Source: JBAZHE01 sp041652555
Lineage (GTDB): Bacteria > Patescibacteriota > Patescibacteriia > Patescibacteriales > WJLG01
Length of the DNA stretch: 64,000 nt
Assembly (NCBI GenBank): GCA_041652555.1
Contig: JBAZHE010000003.1
Location: 23,831-87,830 of the forward strand
Direction: 5' to 3'
Each line of letters begins with the position of its first letter. Position 1 is the stretch's first letter. The position numbers and the translations under genes are program-made. Below, piece after piece: positions 55,081 to 64,000 of this stretch. The notes under the pieces are model-generated. The model had not been told where the DNA came from and ran no database searches. It was given only the letters and a program-made list of their open reading frames with translations.

Positions 55081-55266
55081 TCAATCTTTCCACCATCCTT
55101 GTTTTCTTCCCAATCTTATTATTTTGGCGGGGTTATTTTTTAAACCTTCAATAATATAATTTCCATCATCCCAACCAAAATAATGCATTCCACCGTGATC
55201 TTTCCACCAACAGTACCACGTGTAGAACACTTCGAATTTATCTATTACTATTATTTCTGGTTCCAT
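55081..55266 (-). CDS. Small hypothetical protein
   Basis: 61 residues from the ATG at 55266 (ATGA overlap). Trp-rich (YTWYCWWKDHGGMHYFGW), globular, no recognised domain. Confidence 0.5.
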   Translation of the reverse strand: MEPEIIVIDKFEVFYTWYCWWKDHGGMHYFGWDDGNYIIEGLKNNPAKIIRLGRKQGWWKD

Positions 55267-55448
55267 CACACATTATCACCTTCCAAAGATTTGAATAAGA
55301 ATGAACCCATTACATATACAACGAAATAAATAACATCAATTATAAATAATGGAATTAACATGGTTGTAACCATATTATTATCCGGATTTAATACTGCTAG
55401 AGGGATGAGTATTAAATTAACAAAAATTAGTATCAATTCATCAATCAT
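55266..55448 (-). CDS. Small two-helix membrane protein
   Basis: 60 residues from the ATG at 55448, which overlaps the peptidase stop (ATGA); the longer frame is the shadow of that gene. Two hydrophobic helices (LILIFVNLILIPLAVL; IPLFIIDVIYFVVYVMG). It may be an accessory of the peptidase. Confidence 0.52.
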   Translation of the reverse strand: MIDELILIFVNLILIPLAVLNPDNNMVTTMLIPLFIIDVIYFVVYVMGSFLFKSLEGDNV

Positions 55449-55960
55449 GCAAATACCGCCGTTAAAATAACCGCTGCTGCAATCGGAAGCATCCACGGGG
55501 AACCGCGTGGGTAATTATTAAACTTATTCCATAAATTTAAATTTTTGTTTCCTGCACGTCGGTTATAAAAATAAACACATATCATCCATATGATAGAAGT
55601 AAATGCCAGCATTATAATAAATATAATTTGAAAGATGTTACTACTATCAGCAGGGTTTAATGGATTTAAAATACAGAACCATGAAATCAATATCAGAAAT
55701 CGCGCATCTGCTCCGCGATAACAATTTTTGGTAAATAAAAATATAAATAGTGCGGTCATCAAACACGACAATGCGATATAAGCAAATGGTAATCCGTTAG
55801 TATAAAGGAGTAATAAAGCCGGAACATTAACTATTATGAGTGGAATGAAAGACCATTTTGGTATTGAGCGGTTTTTTATATCCCAGTAACAAAGTGGGAT
55901 TAAATAAAGGAGTGTAGAAATTACTCCGACATAAGCAGCCGTGTGGATGTAGTCAATCAT
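55445..55960 (-). CDS. Preflagellin/prepilin-type aspartic peptidase
   Basis: 171 residues with about six membrane helices. CYWDIKNRSIPKW holds the first catalytic Asp (27) and RGADARFLIL the second (85), the GADA form used by archaeal preflagellin peptidases of the FlaK/EppA type. The enzyme would cleave class III signal peptides of pilins or archaellins. It overlaps the gene for a large secreted protein by ATGA. No obvious pilin gene is in the window. Confidence 0.82.
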   Translation of the reverse strand: MIDYIHTAAYVGVISTLLYLIPLCYWDIKNRSIPKWSFIPLIIVNVPALLLLYTNGLPFAYIALSCLMTALFIFLFTKNCYRGADARFLILISWFCILNPLNPADSSNIFQIIFIIMLAFTSIIWMICVYFYNRRAGNKNLNLWNKFNNYPRGSPWMLPIAAAVILTAVFA

Positions 55961-57576
55961 TTCAATTCCTTTCTACGTAGATATATAGAAATTAAATACC
56001 AGACCACACCAATAATTATTGCTCCTATTATTATTCGCGTTGCCCACTTCTTTATATTTTCATCAGCAATTATTTTTTGTTGAGTCTTTATTTGTTCATC
56101 GGAAGGCGTAACTTTTACAGTAACTATTTGTGTTGGTCCGGGCACCGTGACTGTTACATTTTGAATGATTGGTGTTGGCGTTGGAATAAATTCTTCCGGT
56201 CCATATTCTCCCGATATATAACGTATTGTTTTTGGTGGAATATATGCATCTAATGGAGCGGAATATATTACGAATGTATATACTGTTCCGCCAGTAGATA
56301 GATTTGTATAAGCGGTTACTGTATGATCTCCCAGCCACATATTATATTTATAGACTGGAATTGTAACATCAAACCATCTCATATCTCCCGGGTTGTTACT
56401 TCCTGCTGTAACGGCAATTGTTGTATGTGACTCCAGTGTTTTGGAATCCTGTTGCTGTTCATCAATGATGAATTTTAATGGCGAACCTATTGCAACATTG
56501 GTGTATCCTTTTACTTGGATGTAACTAACGTTGGTATTATATTCAACTACACCTGCTTGATTTATAGTTTCATTCGGAGTAAGTTTTTCCGACACGCTTT
56601 GAATTTCGATTGTTGGCAATTGATATTCCATTGAATATGTTTTAAATGTATCCATTGTTTCCGGGGTTATTTGCCAGAATTTTTCGAGAATAACTTTTGG
56701 AGATAAACCATTTATGTCTAATGATTTGATACTAAACGATGGAAGATCAAACCATTTTATTTCTTTTTCTGTATTATCATATATAACAGTAAAGAATTTA
56801 CTGTTTCGTTCGTTTATTGTTTGTAACATTACGGTATATGTGCCGGGTTCAAATCCTGTTAGAACGTCTTTTGATATATCAATTAAAGTTGAATTTGTTG
56901 ATTTAAAATCAAGTAGTTTATCAACTCTACCGAATAACCAAATGTTTGTTGTAGCATTTGTTTTTACCACGAATGGATCTCCACGAGCAACCAAATAATC
57001 AGATATATGTTTGATTTCAACCGGCGGAGATATTGGTATTTCAATATCTGTATAATTATTTATAATCAATTCGGAAATGTTAACAATAGTTCCATTACTA
57101 TACGTCATTGTGCTATTTCTGTAAGATTGTGGATATACTACAAATGCAATGTTGTTTCCGTGCGTTTCATATGTTCCATCATATTTATACCATTTCCCCG
57201 TGCGTGTTTCAAAAATTGACGGATCTATATAAAAATGATAGTAACCTGCTTTCGCATGTGGTAAGGTTATAATATATGATGCACTTGTGTTATACATATC
57301 TCGCCCGTTCCAGTATGCTAGTTGTGGGTATGGAGCAACAACACCTGATATATCAATAGTATCGTTGATATATACTATTTCGCCTTGTGAAATATAATGC
57401 GTCGGTATAACAATAGGTTCCGGTGTGGATGTGGGAATAGGTGTTGGTGTTGGGATATAACCCGTTTGCATTGTAGTTGGTATTGATGTAGGTATAGGAG
57501 TAATTATTGTAACATTATCCGCTAAAGCAGGAGTAATGATTAGGGCAAATAGTAAAATAATGTATAAATGTCTCAT
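55957..57576 (-). CDS. Large secreted surface protein with DUF3821-like domain
   Basis: 539 residues: signal peptide (IILLFALIITPALA), Pro/Thr linker, then a domain starting YISQGEIVYINDTIDISGV that resembles DUF3821 of Methanomicrobiales surface proteins, a beta-rich middle, a second Pro/Thr linker and a C-terminal membrane helix with a basic end (IIGAIIIGVVWYLISIYL). About 20 N-x-S/T sequons suggest heavy N-glycosylation. It is anchored to the host surface or a particle. Confidence 0.78.
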   Translation of the reverse strand: MRHLYIILLFALIITPALADNVTIITPIPTSIPTTMQTGYIPTPTPIPTSTPEPIVIPTHYISQGEIVYINDTIDISGVVAPYPQLAYWNGRDMYNTSASYIITLPHAKAGYYHFYIDPSIFETRTGKWYKYDGTYETHGNNIAFVVYPQSYRNSTMTYSNGTIVNISELIINNYTDIEIPISPPVEIKHISDYLVARGDPFVVKTNATTNIWLFGRVDKLLDFKSTNSTLIDISKDVLTGFEPGTYTVMLQTINERNSKFFTVIYDNTEKEIKWFDLPSFSIKSLDINGLSPKVILEKFWQITPETMDTFKTYSMEYQLPTIEIQSVSEKLTPNETINQAGVVEYNTNVSYIQVKGYTNVAIGSPLKFIIDEQQQDSKTLESHTTIAVTAGSNNPGDMRWFDVTIPVYKYNMWLGDHTVTAYTNLSTGGTVYTFVIYSAPLDAYIPPKTIRYISGEYGPEEFIPTPTPIIQNVTVTVPGPTQIVTVKVTPSDEQIKTQQKIIADENIKKWATRIIIGAIIIGVVWYLISIYLRRKELK

Positions 57577-57800
57577 TGTTTTTTTGCCCCGGTTTTCATT
57601 GCTTTATACAAAGGCGGCAGCGCAAGAATAACGACAACCATTAAGATGAAACATACAGTGGCACTTTGCCATGCGAAGGTGAAACGTTGTTCTTGTGAGA
57701 TTGTGATGTAGGGAAGCATACTATAGTAGGCTGTGAAAAGTAAGCTCCAAATAATACCGCCTGTTATTCCAAGTTTAAGCGAGAGTTTTATGCGCGTCAT
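57573..57800 (-). CDS. Small two-helix membrane protein
   Basis: 75 residues from the ATG at 57800 (ATGA overlap with the zinc-ribbon gene). Two helices (about 12-32 and 45-66). It precedes the surface-protein gene in the same operon. No family recognised. Confidence 0.52.
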   Translation of the reverse strand: MTRIKLSLKLGITGGIIWSLLFTAYYSMLPYITISQEQRFTFAWQSATVCFILMVVVILALPPLYKAMKTGAKKQ

Positions 57801-57949
57801 GGTTGTTTCTCTCCATTTTTCCAACGACGAGATTGACAATCTGGGCAGGCGACCGGTATTCGTTTGGATCTAGGGTGCCATGCCCAGTGGCACTTTAGGC
57901 ACCAGTAAAATCCTTCTGGTATTAAATCTTTTTCATGAATTCTAGGCAT
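57797..57949 (-). CDS. 50-residue zinc-ribbon protein
   Basis: WCLKCHWAW and ACPDCQSRRW (about residues 16-25 and 35-44) make a complete zinc ribbon of the kind ending C-x2-C-x3-RW. It is the first gene of the operon that runs down to 54.7 kb, behind a minus-strand TATA (GTATAAATA, about 57975-57985). Confidence 0.6.
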   Translation of the reverse strand: MPRIHEKDLIPEGFYWCLKCHWAWHPRSKRIPVACPDCQSRRWKNGEKQP

Positions 57950-58078
57950 ACTAATAATAATGTTAATACTAATAAGTATTTATACTTTTCGTCTAGTTAT
58001 TGTTTTAGTATTTGAATGTTGTTATAGAACGTATATATAAAGAAATCTTATCGTTAACGTCGGAGAGTAATAGAAAGA

Positions 58079-58086
58079 TTTAAATA
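58079..58086 (+). promoter_or_regulatory. TATA box of the giant surface-protein operon
   Basis: TTTAAATA at about 58079-58086 lies 20-27 bases before the ATG at 58106, giving a leaderless transcript. The divergent region 57950-58105 also holds AACGTATATATAAAG near 58029, which looks like a second promoter element. Confidence 0.5.
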
Positions 58087-58105
58087 TTAGTAATGTCTAT
58101 AAACA

Positions 58106-58288
58106 ATGAAGACTATGACTAAAAAGAATACACAAGGGAAAAAGAAGCATATGATACGTACTTGGTTTGATGTTGATTTTTTAGAACATTTAGATCGAGT
58201 CGGTGAAATACGTATTGCATCGGATGGTCGTGTTTATGGGTTTGAGGCGTTTGTTAAACGTATGGCACGAAGGGGGAGAGTAATATGA
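58106..58288 (+). CDS. Small basic regulator-like protein
   Basis: 60 residues, basic ends, with TWFDVDFLEHLDRVGEIRIA in the middle, recalling ribbon-helix-helix proteins. It overlaps the giant gene by ATGA, so it may be its co-translated regulator. The fold is a guess. Confidence 0.5.
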   Translation: MKTMTKKNTQGKKKHMIRTWFDVDFLEHLDRVGEIRIASDGRVYGFEAFVKRMARRGRVI

Positions 58289-61200
58289 AGTGGAGAAATA
58301 TTTTAATTGTTTTATTGATTTGTTTATTGATGGGTGTAGTAGGTGCCGTTGATTTAAACGAGGGTGTTACATCTGCATCTGGAACGGAAGTAAATTTAAC
58401 AAACGGTGCTGTAACATTCGCTGACAATACAAATGGACTATCTGTTGCAACATCTACTACGATTGATAATACAACGTTTATTCCAGCCGTTACAAAAACA
58501 GATAATGGTAATCTTACATGGACATCCGGTGAAAAAGACTGGCTTGTTATAGACAATCCAATTGTATCAATGTCATATCGTTATACCGGAAAATCTTTAA
58601 AAGAAACCATTATCTTAAAAGAAGATAAGCAACTGTCTTTCCCAATTAATTTAGATAACGATTCTAAAATCATTCCTTGGGATCATGGGCAATGGAAGAT
58701 AGTTTCTGCCACTTCCGGTAATACAATGGTTGGCATCATTGCCGAGAAACCATTTGGTATAGATGCTGCCGGTAATCACATCGATATGGAATATACGTGG
58801 GATGGTTCTGCACTCAATTTAGATTATAACAGGACGTTGCAGATATTCAATTCTACACTTACAGATATAAAAAATGAAACGGATGTCAGTGGGGTAACAA
58901 TCCCATATTACGATTATATTCCAATTTCATATCCTCTAATTATAGATCCTACATGGACTGATACTGGAAGTCCTTATACACTTACGGATGGTGCTTACAC
59001 CGTTTTAATGTGGAATACCACTGGTACAACCACATGGACTGTGCCAACTGGTGTAAGTAATGTAGAGTATCTTGTTGTTGCAGGCGGCGGATCTGGTGGA
59101 TTAAATGGTGGTGCCGGTGGAGGAGCCGGGGGATTCCGCAACAATACATCATATTCGGTTACATCGGGAAATAGTCTTGCTGTTATTGTAGGTGCTGGTG
59201 GTGCTACTAAAATTACCAATGGGGTGGGAAATATTGGTGGAAATTCCACGTTCGATACCATCATATCAAACGGCGGTGGCGGTGGTGGATGTGCAGTTTC
59301 GTCTGCCGGAGGTAATGGAGGATCTGGTGGGGGGGCAACAGCCGGGCAAACAAATCATGGATATGGGAACACTCCTCCAGCATCCCCTTCGCAGGGAAAT
59401 GATGGTGGAGACGCAGATTTGGGGGTGGGGGACGCAAGACCAACAGGCGGTGGTGGAGGTGCTGGCGCAGCGGGTTCTCATGGTTATGCTGCGACTGGTG
59501 CAGGCGCTGGTGGTGCTGGGGTATCCTCATCTATTACTGGCAACTTGACATATTACGCCGGTGGTGGTGGCGGCGGAGCGTCAGCCGCATGGACTGGTGC
59601 TATCAGAGGAGACGGTGGTATAGGTGGCGGAGGATACGGCAGTGTTGGAGCGAACAATGCCGCTCCGGGAACAGATGGATTCGGAGGCGGTGGTGGAGGG
59701 TGCTATGATACAGGGAGTGGTGGTGCGGGTGGTTCGGGTGTCGTTATTATTAGATATCTTACCCCAACACCTCCGGTTTCATCATTCACACCAAGTAACA
59801 CAATCACGGGAACTAACACCGTAACACAATTGTTCAATGATACATCTTCCGGTTCACCTACAACTTGGAACTGGTCGTATCAGGGAATATCCGGCGGAAA
59901 CAATACGCAAACCATCTGGTCAACTGTACAAAATACAACTGGTATATTCAACGCTGGCAACTACAGTATTAAATTGAATACAACCAATGCAAATGGTTAC
60001 AATCTCTCTACGCAGGTTACATGGGTGAATGTTACATCAATAACTGATCCAAACCCGGATTCATTACTTCAATATAAAGTAGGATCTTCAAACGTTCAAA
60101 TAAATAATCAAACCCCATATGTTGGTACGGCCATCGCTAGAAATATTTCTTCAAATACAACCCATGTAGTTGTTAATTTCACGTGGGATACATCTCACGT
60201 TTCGGTTAATAACATTCGCATTAATGAATCTTCTGCTAATATACCGGGACTTTCTATAGATTCTTCGTCCGTTCATAACGGATATGCAATTGTTAATATG
60301 TCAAAGACATCTGGATTTACTGCTCCATCGAACGCATTATTTGATTTTGATATCACGTATACAAAATATGCCGAACCGGGAACCGTTGACGTATTTTCGT
60401 TTAATAAAACCAATAGTTATTATTATGACATTGGAAACTCCACATGGTGGAATTTTAATCAGGCAAATTCGGCAAATGCGATAATCGGAACATGGCCGAA
60501 TGTTAATGCCGATTTTACAGCAAATGCTACATCATTATATATTAACAACCCGGTTTTGTTTACTGATAATAGTAGTGGGTATCCTGACGCATGGAATTGG
60601 AGTTTTGGCGATGGAAACTATTCGGTAGCGCAAAATCCGGTTTATACATATGTAACTTCTGGGTATAAAAATGTTTCACTTCATGCATATATGTCTGAAA
60701 ATGGAACTATAACTAATACTACTACGAAGACAGATTACATTAATGTGGTAACACCATTGTTTCCCATTGCTAATTTTACATATACTCCAGTAACTGGTAT
60801 AGTACCGGTTACAGTTAATTTCACTGACACTTCGATAAATGCGAACTCTTACTATTGGGAGTTTGGTGATGGTAATACATCTACCGTGCAATCCCCATTG
60901 TTTACTTATAATATTCCGGGGCAATATTTCGTTAAACATTCTGCGAGTAATAGTAATGGAACAAGTTGGTTTAATTCGACTTACAATTATGTTTATGTAT
61001 TCCATACACCAGCGGAATCAAGTTTTACCAATGGCACTACGCCACTACAGGGACTTGCACCATTAACGGTACAATTTATTGATACATCAACCAGTGATCC
61101 CGCATATTGGCTCTGGCATTTCGGAGATAGTAATAATGGAACTTATTGGGATACAAATGTACAAAATCCAATACATACTTATACATCTACTGGAACTTAT

Positions 61201-63987
61201 GATGTAACATTATATGCACAAAACGACGGGGGTGGGCATACTATGACTTATAGTGCTTATGTCACAGTATACCCCTCACCCCCAGTCACTAGTTTCACTG
61301 CAAATCAAACTACGGGCGCAACTCCTCTAACCGTGCAGTTCACAGATACTTCAACAAATTATCCTACTTTGTGGAATTGGACTGCTACAAATATAGCGGA
61401 AAACAATACGCCCATTTCATTTAGCACATTACAAAACCCTACGTTTACTTTTAACTATGGAAACAATTCAATAAAACTTAATGCAACAAATAGTCTTGGA
61501 AGTAATATTTCTTCACAAACAACATGGGTTAATGTGACAACACCAGCGCCGGTTGCGTCGTTTATTCCTACTTCTTCTAATGGCAATACTCCATTTACAG
61601 TACAATTTACTGACACGTCAACTAATTATCCAACTTCGTGGTTATGGGACTTTGGAGACGGAAACACTACAAATTCTACGGTGAGAAACCCCGTGCACAC
61701 TTATTGGCATTATGGACAATATGATACACATTTAAATGTTACAAATCCATATGGGAATAGTTCGACACTTGGAGTATATAATAATGGGGTTTTGGTTATC
61801 GATATAGCTCCGGTTGCTGATTTCTATGCTTATCCGTTAGTAGCATATACTAATTATCCGATACAGTTCACTGATAACTCTACTAATAATCCCACCTCTT
61901 GGGGATGGACATTTGGCGATGGTACCAGTCTCGATGGAACAAATTCTACAGATCAGAATCCTACGCATTCATATATTTCCCCCGGATTATATACTGTATT
62001 TCATTATGCTAGCAACAATTGGGTGGGAACTATAAATAAAATTAATTATATCAATATAACTGCAACACCACCTGCGCCAGTTGCATCTTTCACGGGAACA
62101 CCAACGAGTGGTTATATGCCTCTAGCAGTTCAATTTACCGATACATCACAAAATTACCCTACAACATGGAATTGGTCATTCGGTGACAGCGGAACCTCCA
62201 CCAGCCAGAACCCGACGCATACCTATACAACTGCCGGTACGTATTCGATACGGTTAAATGTTACAAACAATTGGGGGAATAGTTCAATAACGATGTCAAA
62301 TTATGTTTCGGTGACAGTCCCTCCATCTCCGGTATTATCATTTATTGGTTCACCAACAAGTGGTGATGCCCCATTAACCGTGCAGTTTACCGATACATCT
62401 ACAAATTCGCCTACTTATTGGTGGTGGAATTTTGTTGGCGGGGGAACACCACAGTCGTTATTGCAAAATCCATCATATACATATACAATACCGGGTGTTT
62501 ATAGTGTAACTATGTATGCTCAGAATCTTGGAGGTGCGAACACTATAACAAAAACATCATATATCACAGTAACAACCCCATCACCACCCATTACCAACTT
62601 CACATACACCCCTCATAGTGGCTTCATCCCATTAACAGTTCATTTCACTGACACAACAACAGGATCGGTTGCTTCACGGTTATGGCAGTTTGGTGACGGC
62701 GGCACATCCACTTCGCAAAACCCATCACACACTTTCTCAACTGCCGGAAATTATACGGTGAATTTAACATCTACCAATATAATTGGATCTAGTTCAAAAA
62801 TATATTATGTAAATGCTACAACACCACAACCTCCCACAGCATCGTTTACCGGAACGCCAACAAGTGGGTTTACCCCGTTGTCTGTACAGTTTACCGACAC
62901 GTCTATAAATTCCCCCTCTTCGTGGTCGTGGACGTTCGGAGATGGCAGTACGTCTACGTTACAAAATCCATCTCACACTTACAGTAGTTATGGTGTGTAT
63001 ACAGTTATATTGACAGCAACAAATTCTTATGGGTCGGATACTAAAACATCGAGTAATTATATAACTGCTTCGGCAACACGCGGGCGTGCAGATTTGATTC
63101 TGACATATAAATATTCTGTGGTATTATATGTTAAAGATTCTTCGTCTGGAAATCTAATAACTAATAATGCTTCGGTTGTTGATGATAATGGTTCTGTCAT
63201 TAGATCCGCGAGTGGAATATTCTCGGGAACATATGCTGCCGGGCAGCATTCGTTTACGGTTACGGCAAATAGTTATGATACTAACTATGTAACATATTTC
63301 GTAAATACAAATCTCACAGAAAATATATTTATGACGAAGATAGTATCATCGGTTTCTACCACTTGGTACACTCCGAAAACAGCACTATTTAAAATCGTGG
63401 ATATATATGGAAATCCGCTCATTGGAGCGAATGTAAGTGCTCGTTTCAATTCTACTACTTTGCCGTATGGAGTTAGTGATTTAATTTCCAATTATGGGAT
63501 GAATGTTGCAGATGCAAATCAGGCTCTTAATGGAACATTGATAATGTCTGGTTCTACTGATAATATGGGAGCAGTCGTGTTTACAATGTTAAGCACTTTA
63601 AAATACGACATTGTAATAACGTATGGTGGTCATTCTAATTATTATCAGGTGTATCCACAGGAAGCAGAATATCAGTTCCGGTTCATTACAATATCTACTA
63701 CGACTGATAATATATGGGATGACTTGTATGCAAATGGAAATACCAAAGTCTGGGCGGTTGAACCAGATCCGGCTAATGTAACATTCTTCTGGTCGTTCCA
63801 AGATATGACGGACTTGACAACACAGATAGATTTCTATTTGAAAGATGTAGATTTGAATACCACTGTTTATACCACGAGTATGTATTCCCCGGTTGCAGGT
63901 TCTATCTATCAGTTGAATTACACGGTGCCAAATGAACGTGGTAAGAATTATATGGCGTGGGAAAATTACACACGGGGTGTTGCATAA
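58285..63987 (+). CDS. Giant secreted adhesin or fibre with glycine-rich and PKD repeats
   Basis: 1900 residues. Signal peptide (ILIVLLICLLMGVVGA) at 1-22; a beta-rich N-terminal domain to about 235; a glycine-rich domain at about 250-490 (VVAGGGSGG, GGGGGG stretches) of the type found in phage tail and adhesin proteins; about 11 PKD-like repeats at about 493-1600 (PLTVQFTDTS...W-x-FGDG...P-x-HTY); then two carboxypeptidase-regulatory-like beta domains to the C-terminus. No membrane anchor is seen at the end. It ends TAATG into the next gene, so more of the structure is probably encoded downstream. Confidence 0.85.
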   Translation: MKWRNILIVLLICLLMGVVGAVDLNEGVTSASGTEVNLTNGAVTFADNTNGLSVATSTTIDNTTFIPAVTKTDNGNLTWTSGEKDWLVIDNPIVSMSYRYTGKSLKETIILKEDKQLSFPINLDNDSKIIPWDHGQWKIVSATSGNTMVGIIAEKPFGIDAAGNHIDMEYTWDGSALNLDYNRTLQIFNSTLTDIKNETDVSGVTIPYYDYIPISYPLIIDPTWTDTGSPYTLTDGAYTVLMWNTTGTTTWTVPTGVSNVEYLVVAGGGSGGLNGGAGGGAGGFRNNTSYSVTSGNSLAVIVGAGGATKITNGVGNIGGNSTFDTIISNGGGGGGCAVSSAGGNGGSGGGATAGQTNHGYGNTPPASPSQGNDGGDADLGVGDARPTGGGGGAGAAGSHGYAATGAGAGGAGVSSSITGNLTYYAGGGGGGASAAWTGAIRGDGGIGGGGYGSVGANNAAPGTDGFGGGGGGCYDTGSGGAGGSGVVIIRYLTPTPPVSSFTPSNTITGTNTVTQLFNDTSSGSPTTWNWSYQGISGGNNTQTIWSTVQNTTGIFNAGNYSIKLNTTNANGYNLSTQVTWVNVTSITDPNPDSLLQYKVGSSNVQINNQTPYVGTAIARNISSNTTHVVVNFTWDTSHVSVNNIRINESSANIPGLSIDSSSVHNGYAIVNMSKTSGFTAPSNALFDFDITYTKYAEPGTVDVFSFNKTNSYYYDIGNSTWWNFNQANSANAIIGTWPNVNADFTANATSLYINNPVLFTDNSSGYPDAWNWSFGDGNYSVAQNPVYTYVTSGYKNVSLHAYMSENGTITNTTTKTDYINVVTPLFPIANFTYTPVTGIVPVTVNFTDTSINANSYYWEFGDGNTSTVQSPLFTYNIPGQYFVKHSASNSNGTSWFNSTYNYVYVFHTPAESSFTNGTTPLQGLAPLTVQFIDTSTSDPAYWLWHFGDSNNGTYWDTNVQNPIHTYTSTGTYDVTLYAQNDGGGHTMTYSAYVTVYPSPPVTSFTANQTTGATPLTVQFTDTSTNYPTLWNWTATNIAENNTPISFSTLQNPTFTFNYGNNSIKLNATNSLGSNISSQTTWVNVTTPAPVASFIPTSSNGNTPFTVQFTDTSTNYPTSWLWDFGDGNTTNSTVRNPVHTYWHYGQYDTHLNVTNPYGNSSTLGVYNNGVLVIDIAPVADFYAYPLVAYTNYPIQFTDNSTNNPTSWGWTFGDGTSLDGTNSTDQNPTHSYISPGLYTVFHYASNNWVGTINKINYINITATPPAPVASFTGTPTSGYMPLAVQFTDTSQNYPTTWNWSFGDSGTSTSQNPTHTYTTAGTYSIRLNVTNNWGNSSITMSNYVSVTVPPSPVLSFIGSPTSGDAPLTVQFTDTSTNSPTYWWWNFVGGGTPQSLLQNPSYTYTIPGVYSVTMYAQNLGGANTITKTSYITVTTPSPPITNFTYTPHSGFIPLTVHFTDTTTGSVASRLWQFGDGGTSTSQNPSHTFSTAGNYTVNLTSTNIIGSSSKIYYVNATTPQPPTASFTGTPTSGFTPLSVQFTDTSINSPSSWSWTFGDGSTSTLQNPSHTYSSYGVYTVILTATNSYGSDTKTSSNYITASATRGRADLILTYKYSVVLYVKDSSSGNLITNNASVVDDNGSVIRSASGIFSGTYAAGQHSFTVTANSYDTNYVTYFVNTNLTENIFMTKIVSSVSTTWYTPKTALFKIVDIYGNPLIGANVSARFNSTTLPYGVSDLISNYGMNVADANQALNGTLIMSGSTDNMGAVVFTMLSTLKYDIVITYGGHSNYYQVYPQEAEYQFRFITISTTTDNIWDDLYANGNTKVWAVEPDPANVTFFWSFQDMTDLTTQIDFYLKDVDLNTTVYTTSMYSPVAGSIYQLNYTVPNERGKNYMAWENYTRGVA

Positions 63988-64000
63988 TGATTTCTATACG
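63987..64000 (+). CDS. Start of next gene (partial)
   Basis: An ATG at 63987 overlaps the stop of the giant gene (TAATG); only the first five codons are visible. Co-translation suggests a partner of the surface protein. Confidence 0.4.

Noticed and set aside
58995..59530. Several minus-strand and alternate plus-strand frames within the glycine-rich region
   Set aside because: They are frame shadows of the repetitive GGT/GGA-rich sequence encoding the giant surface protein.
1..64000. Virus structural module (terminase, portal, major capsid, tail)
   Set aside because: Every large ORF was read for these motifs; none has a terminase ATPase/nuclease pair or portal-like features, so virion genes, if any, are outside the window.

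Overview
This 64-kb window reads as part of a large extrachromosomal element or virus of a methanogenic euryarchaeon, not as cell chromosome. Archaeal signs are TATA boxes about 25 bases before start codons with little or no leader, archaeal-type tRNAs, an archaeal prim-pol type primase, an archaeal preflagellin-type peptidase, and secreted proteins with a DUF3821-like domain, PKD repeats and PT-rich linkers of the kind common in Methanomicrobiales. There are no ribosomal, translation-factor or central-metabolism genes. No capsid, portal or terminase gene is visible either, so virus versus plasmid cannot be settled here. The DNA is A+T-rich and genes are tightly packed, with many ATGA, GTGA and TAATG overlaps and many very small genes.

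Layout. 1-3.6 kb: small unknown genes, an HD-domain protein and a beta-class DNA methyltransferase. 3.6-12.4 kb (+): a surface-glycan block with four glycosyltransferases, two radical SAM proteins (one carrying an intein) and small membrane proteins. 12.4-25.2 kb (-): a long run of tiny genes containing the replication and recombination set (VRR-NUC nuclease, superfamily 2 helicase, HNH endonuclease, Cas4/RecB-like nuclease, DUF669-like protein, Sak4-like RecA-fold ATPase). 25.3-28.8 kb (-): membrane and secreted proteins, a DUF262-HNH protein beside an EcoRI-type adenine methyltransferase, and a PD-(D/E)XK nuclease. 28.9-32 kb (+): an HTH regulator, a primase-polymerase/DUF3987 protein, then an A+T-rich region with opposed 9-base iterons that looks like the replication origin. 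32-35.9 kb: small genes, a ComEC-like metallo-beta-lactamase lipoprotein, a HAD nucleotidase and a structured non-coding RNA candidate. 35.9-42.7 kb: a tRNA, several secreted or lipoprotein genes, and two minus-strand membrane glycosyltransferase genes whose 3' ends each carry a striking 5-base-periodic tract.

42.8-50.1 kb: a structured RNA region with a tRNA-like element and tRNA-Met(CAT), followed by a six-gene operon. Its dehydrogenase, Gfo/Idh/MocA oxidoreductase, aminotransferase and hexapeptide acetyltransferase match the route to UDP-2,3-diacetamido-2,3-dideoxy-glucuronic acid; a glycosyltransferase and an asparagine-synthetase-like amidotransferase complete it. 50.1-52.3 kb: tRNA-Ile(TAT), small genes, tRNA-Gln(TTG) and about 1 kb of structured DNA with several tRNA-like elements whose anticodon domains are not canonical. 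52.4-58.3 kb: a stand-alone TnpB, small genes, a prepilin-type peptidase and a large secreted DUF3821-like protein. 58.3-64 kb: a 1900-residue glycine-rich/PKD-repeat surface protein, probably an adhesin or fibre.

Taken together the element brings its own replication initiation and recombination enzymes, DNA modification, extra tRNAs and an unusually complete surface-sugar pathway, probably used to recoat the host or its particles. Products were assigned by reading motifs; no database search was possible.
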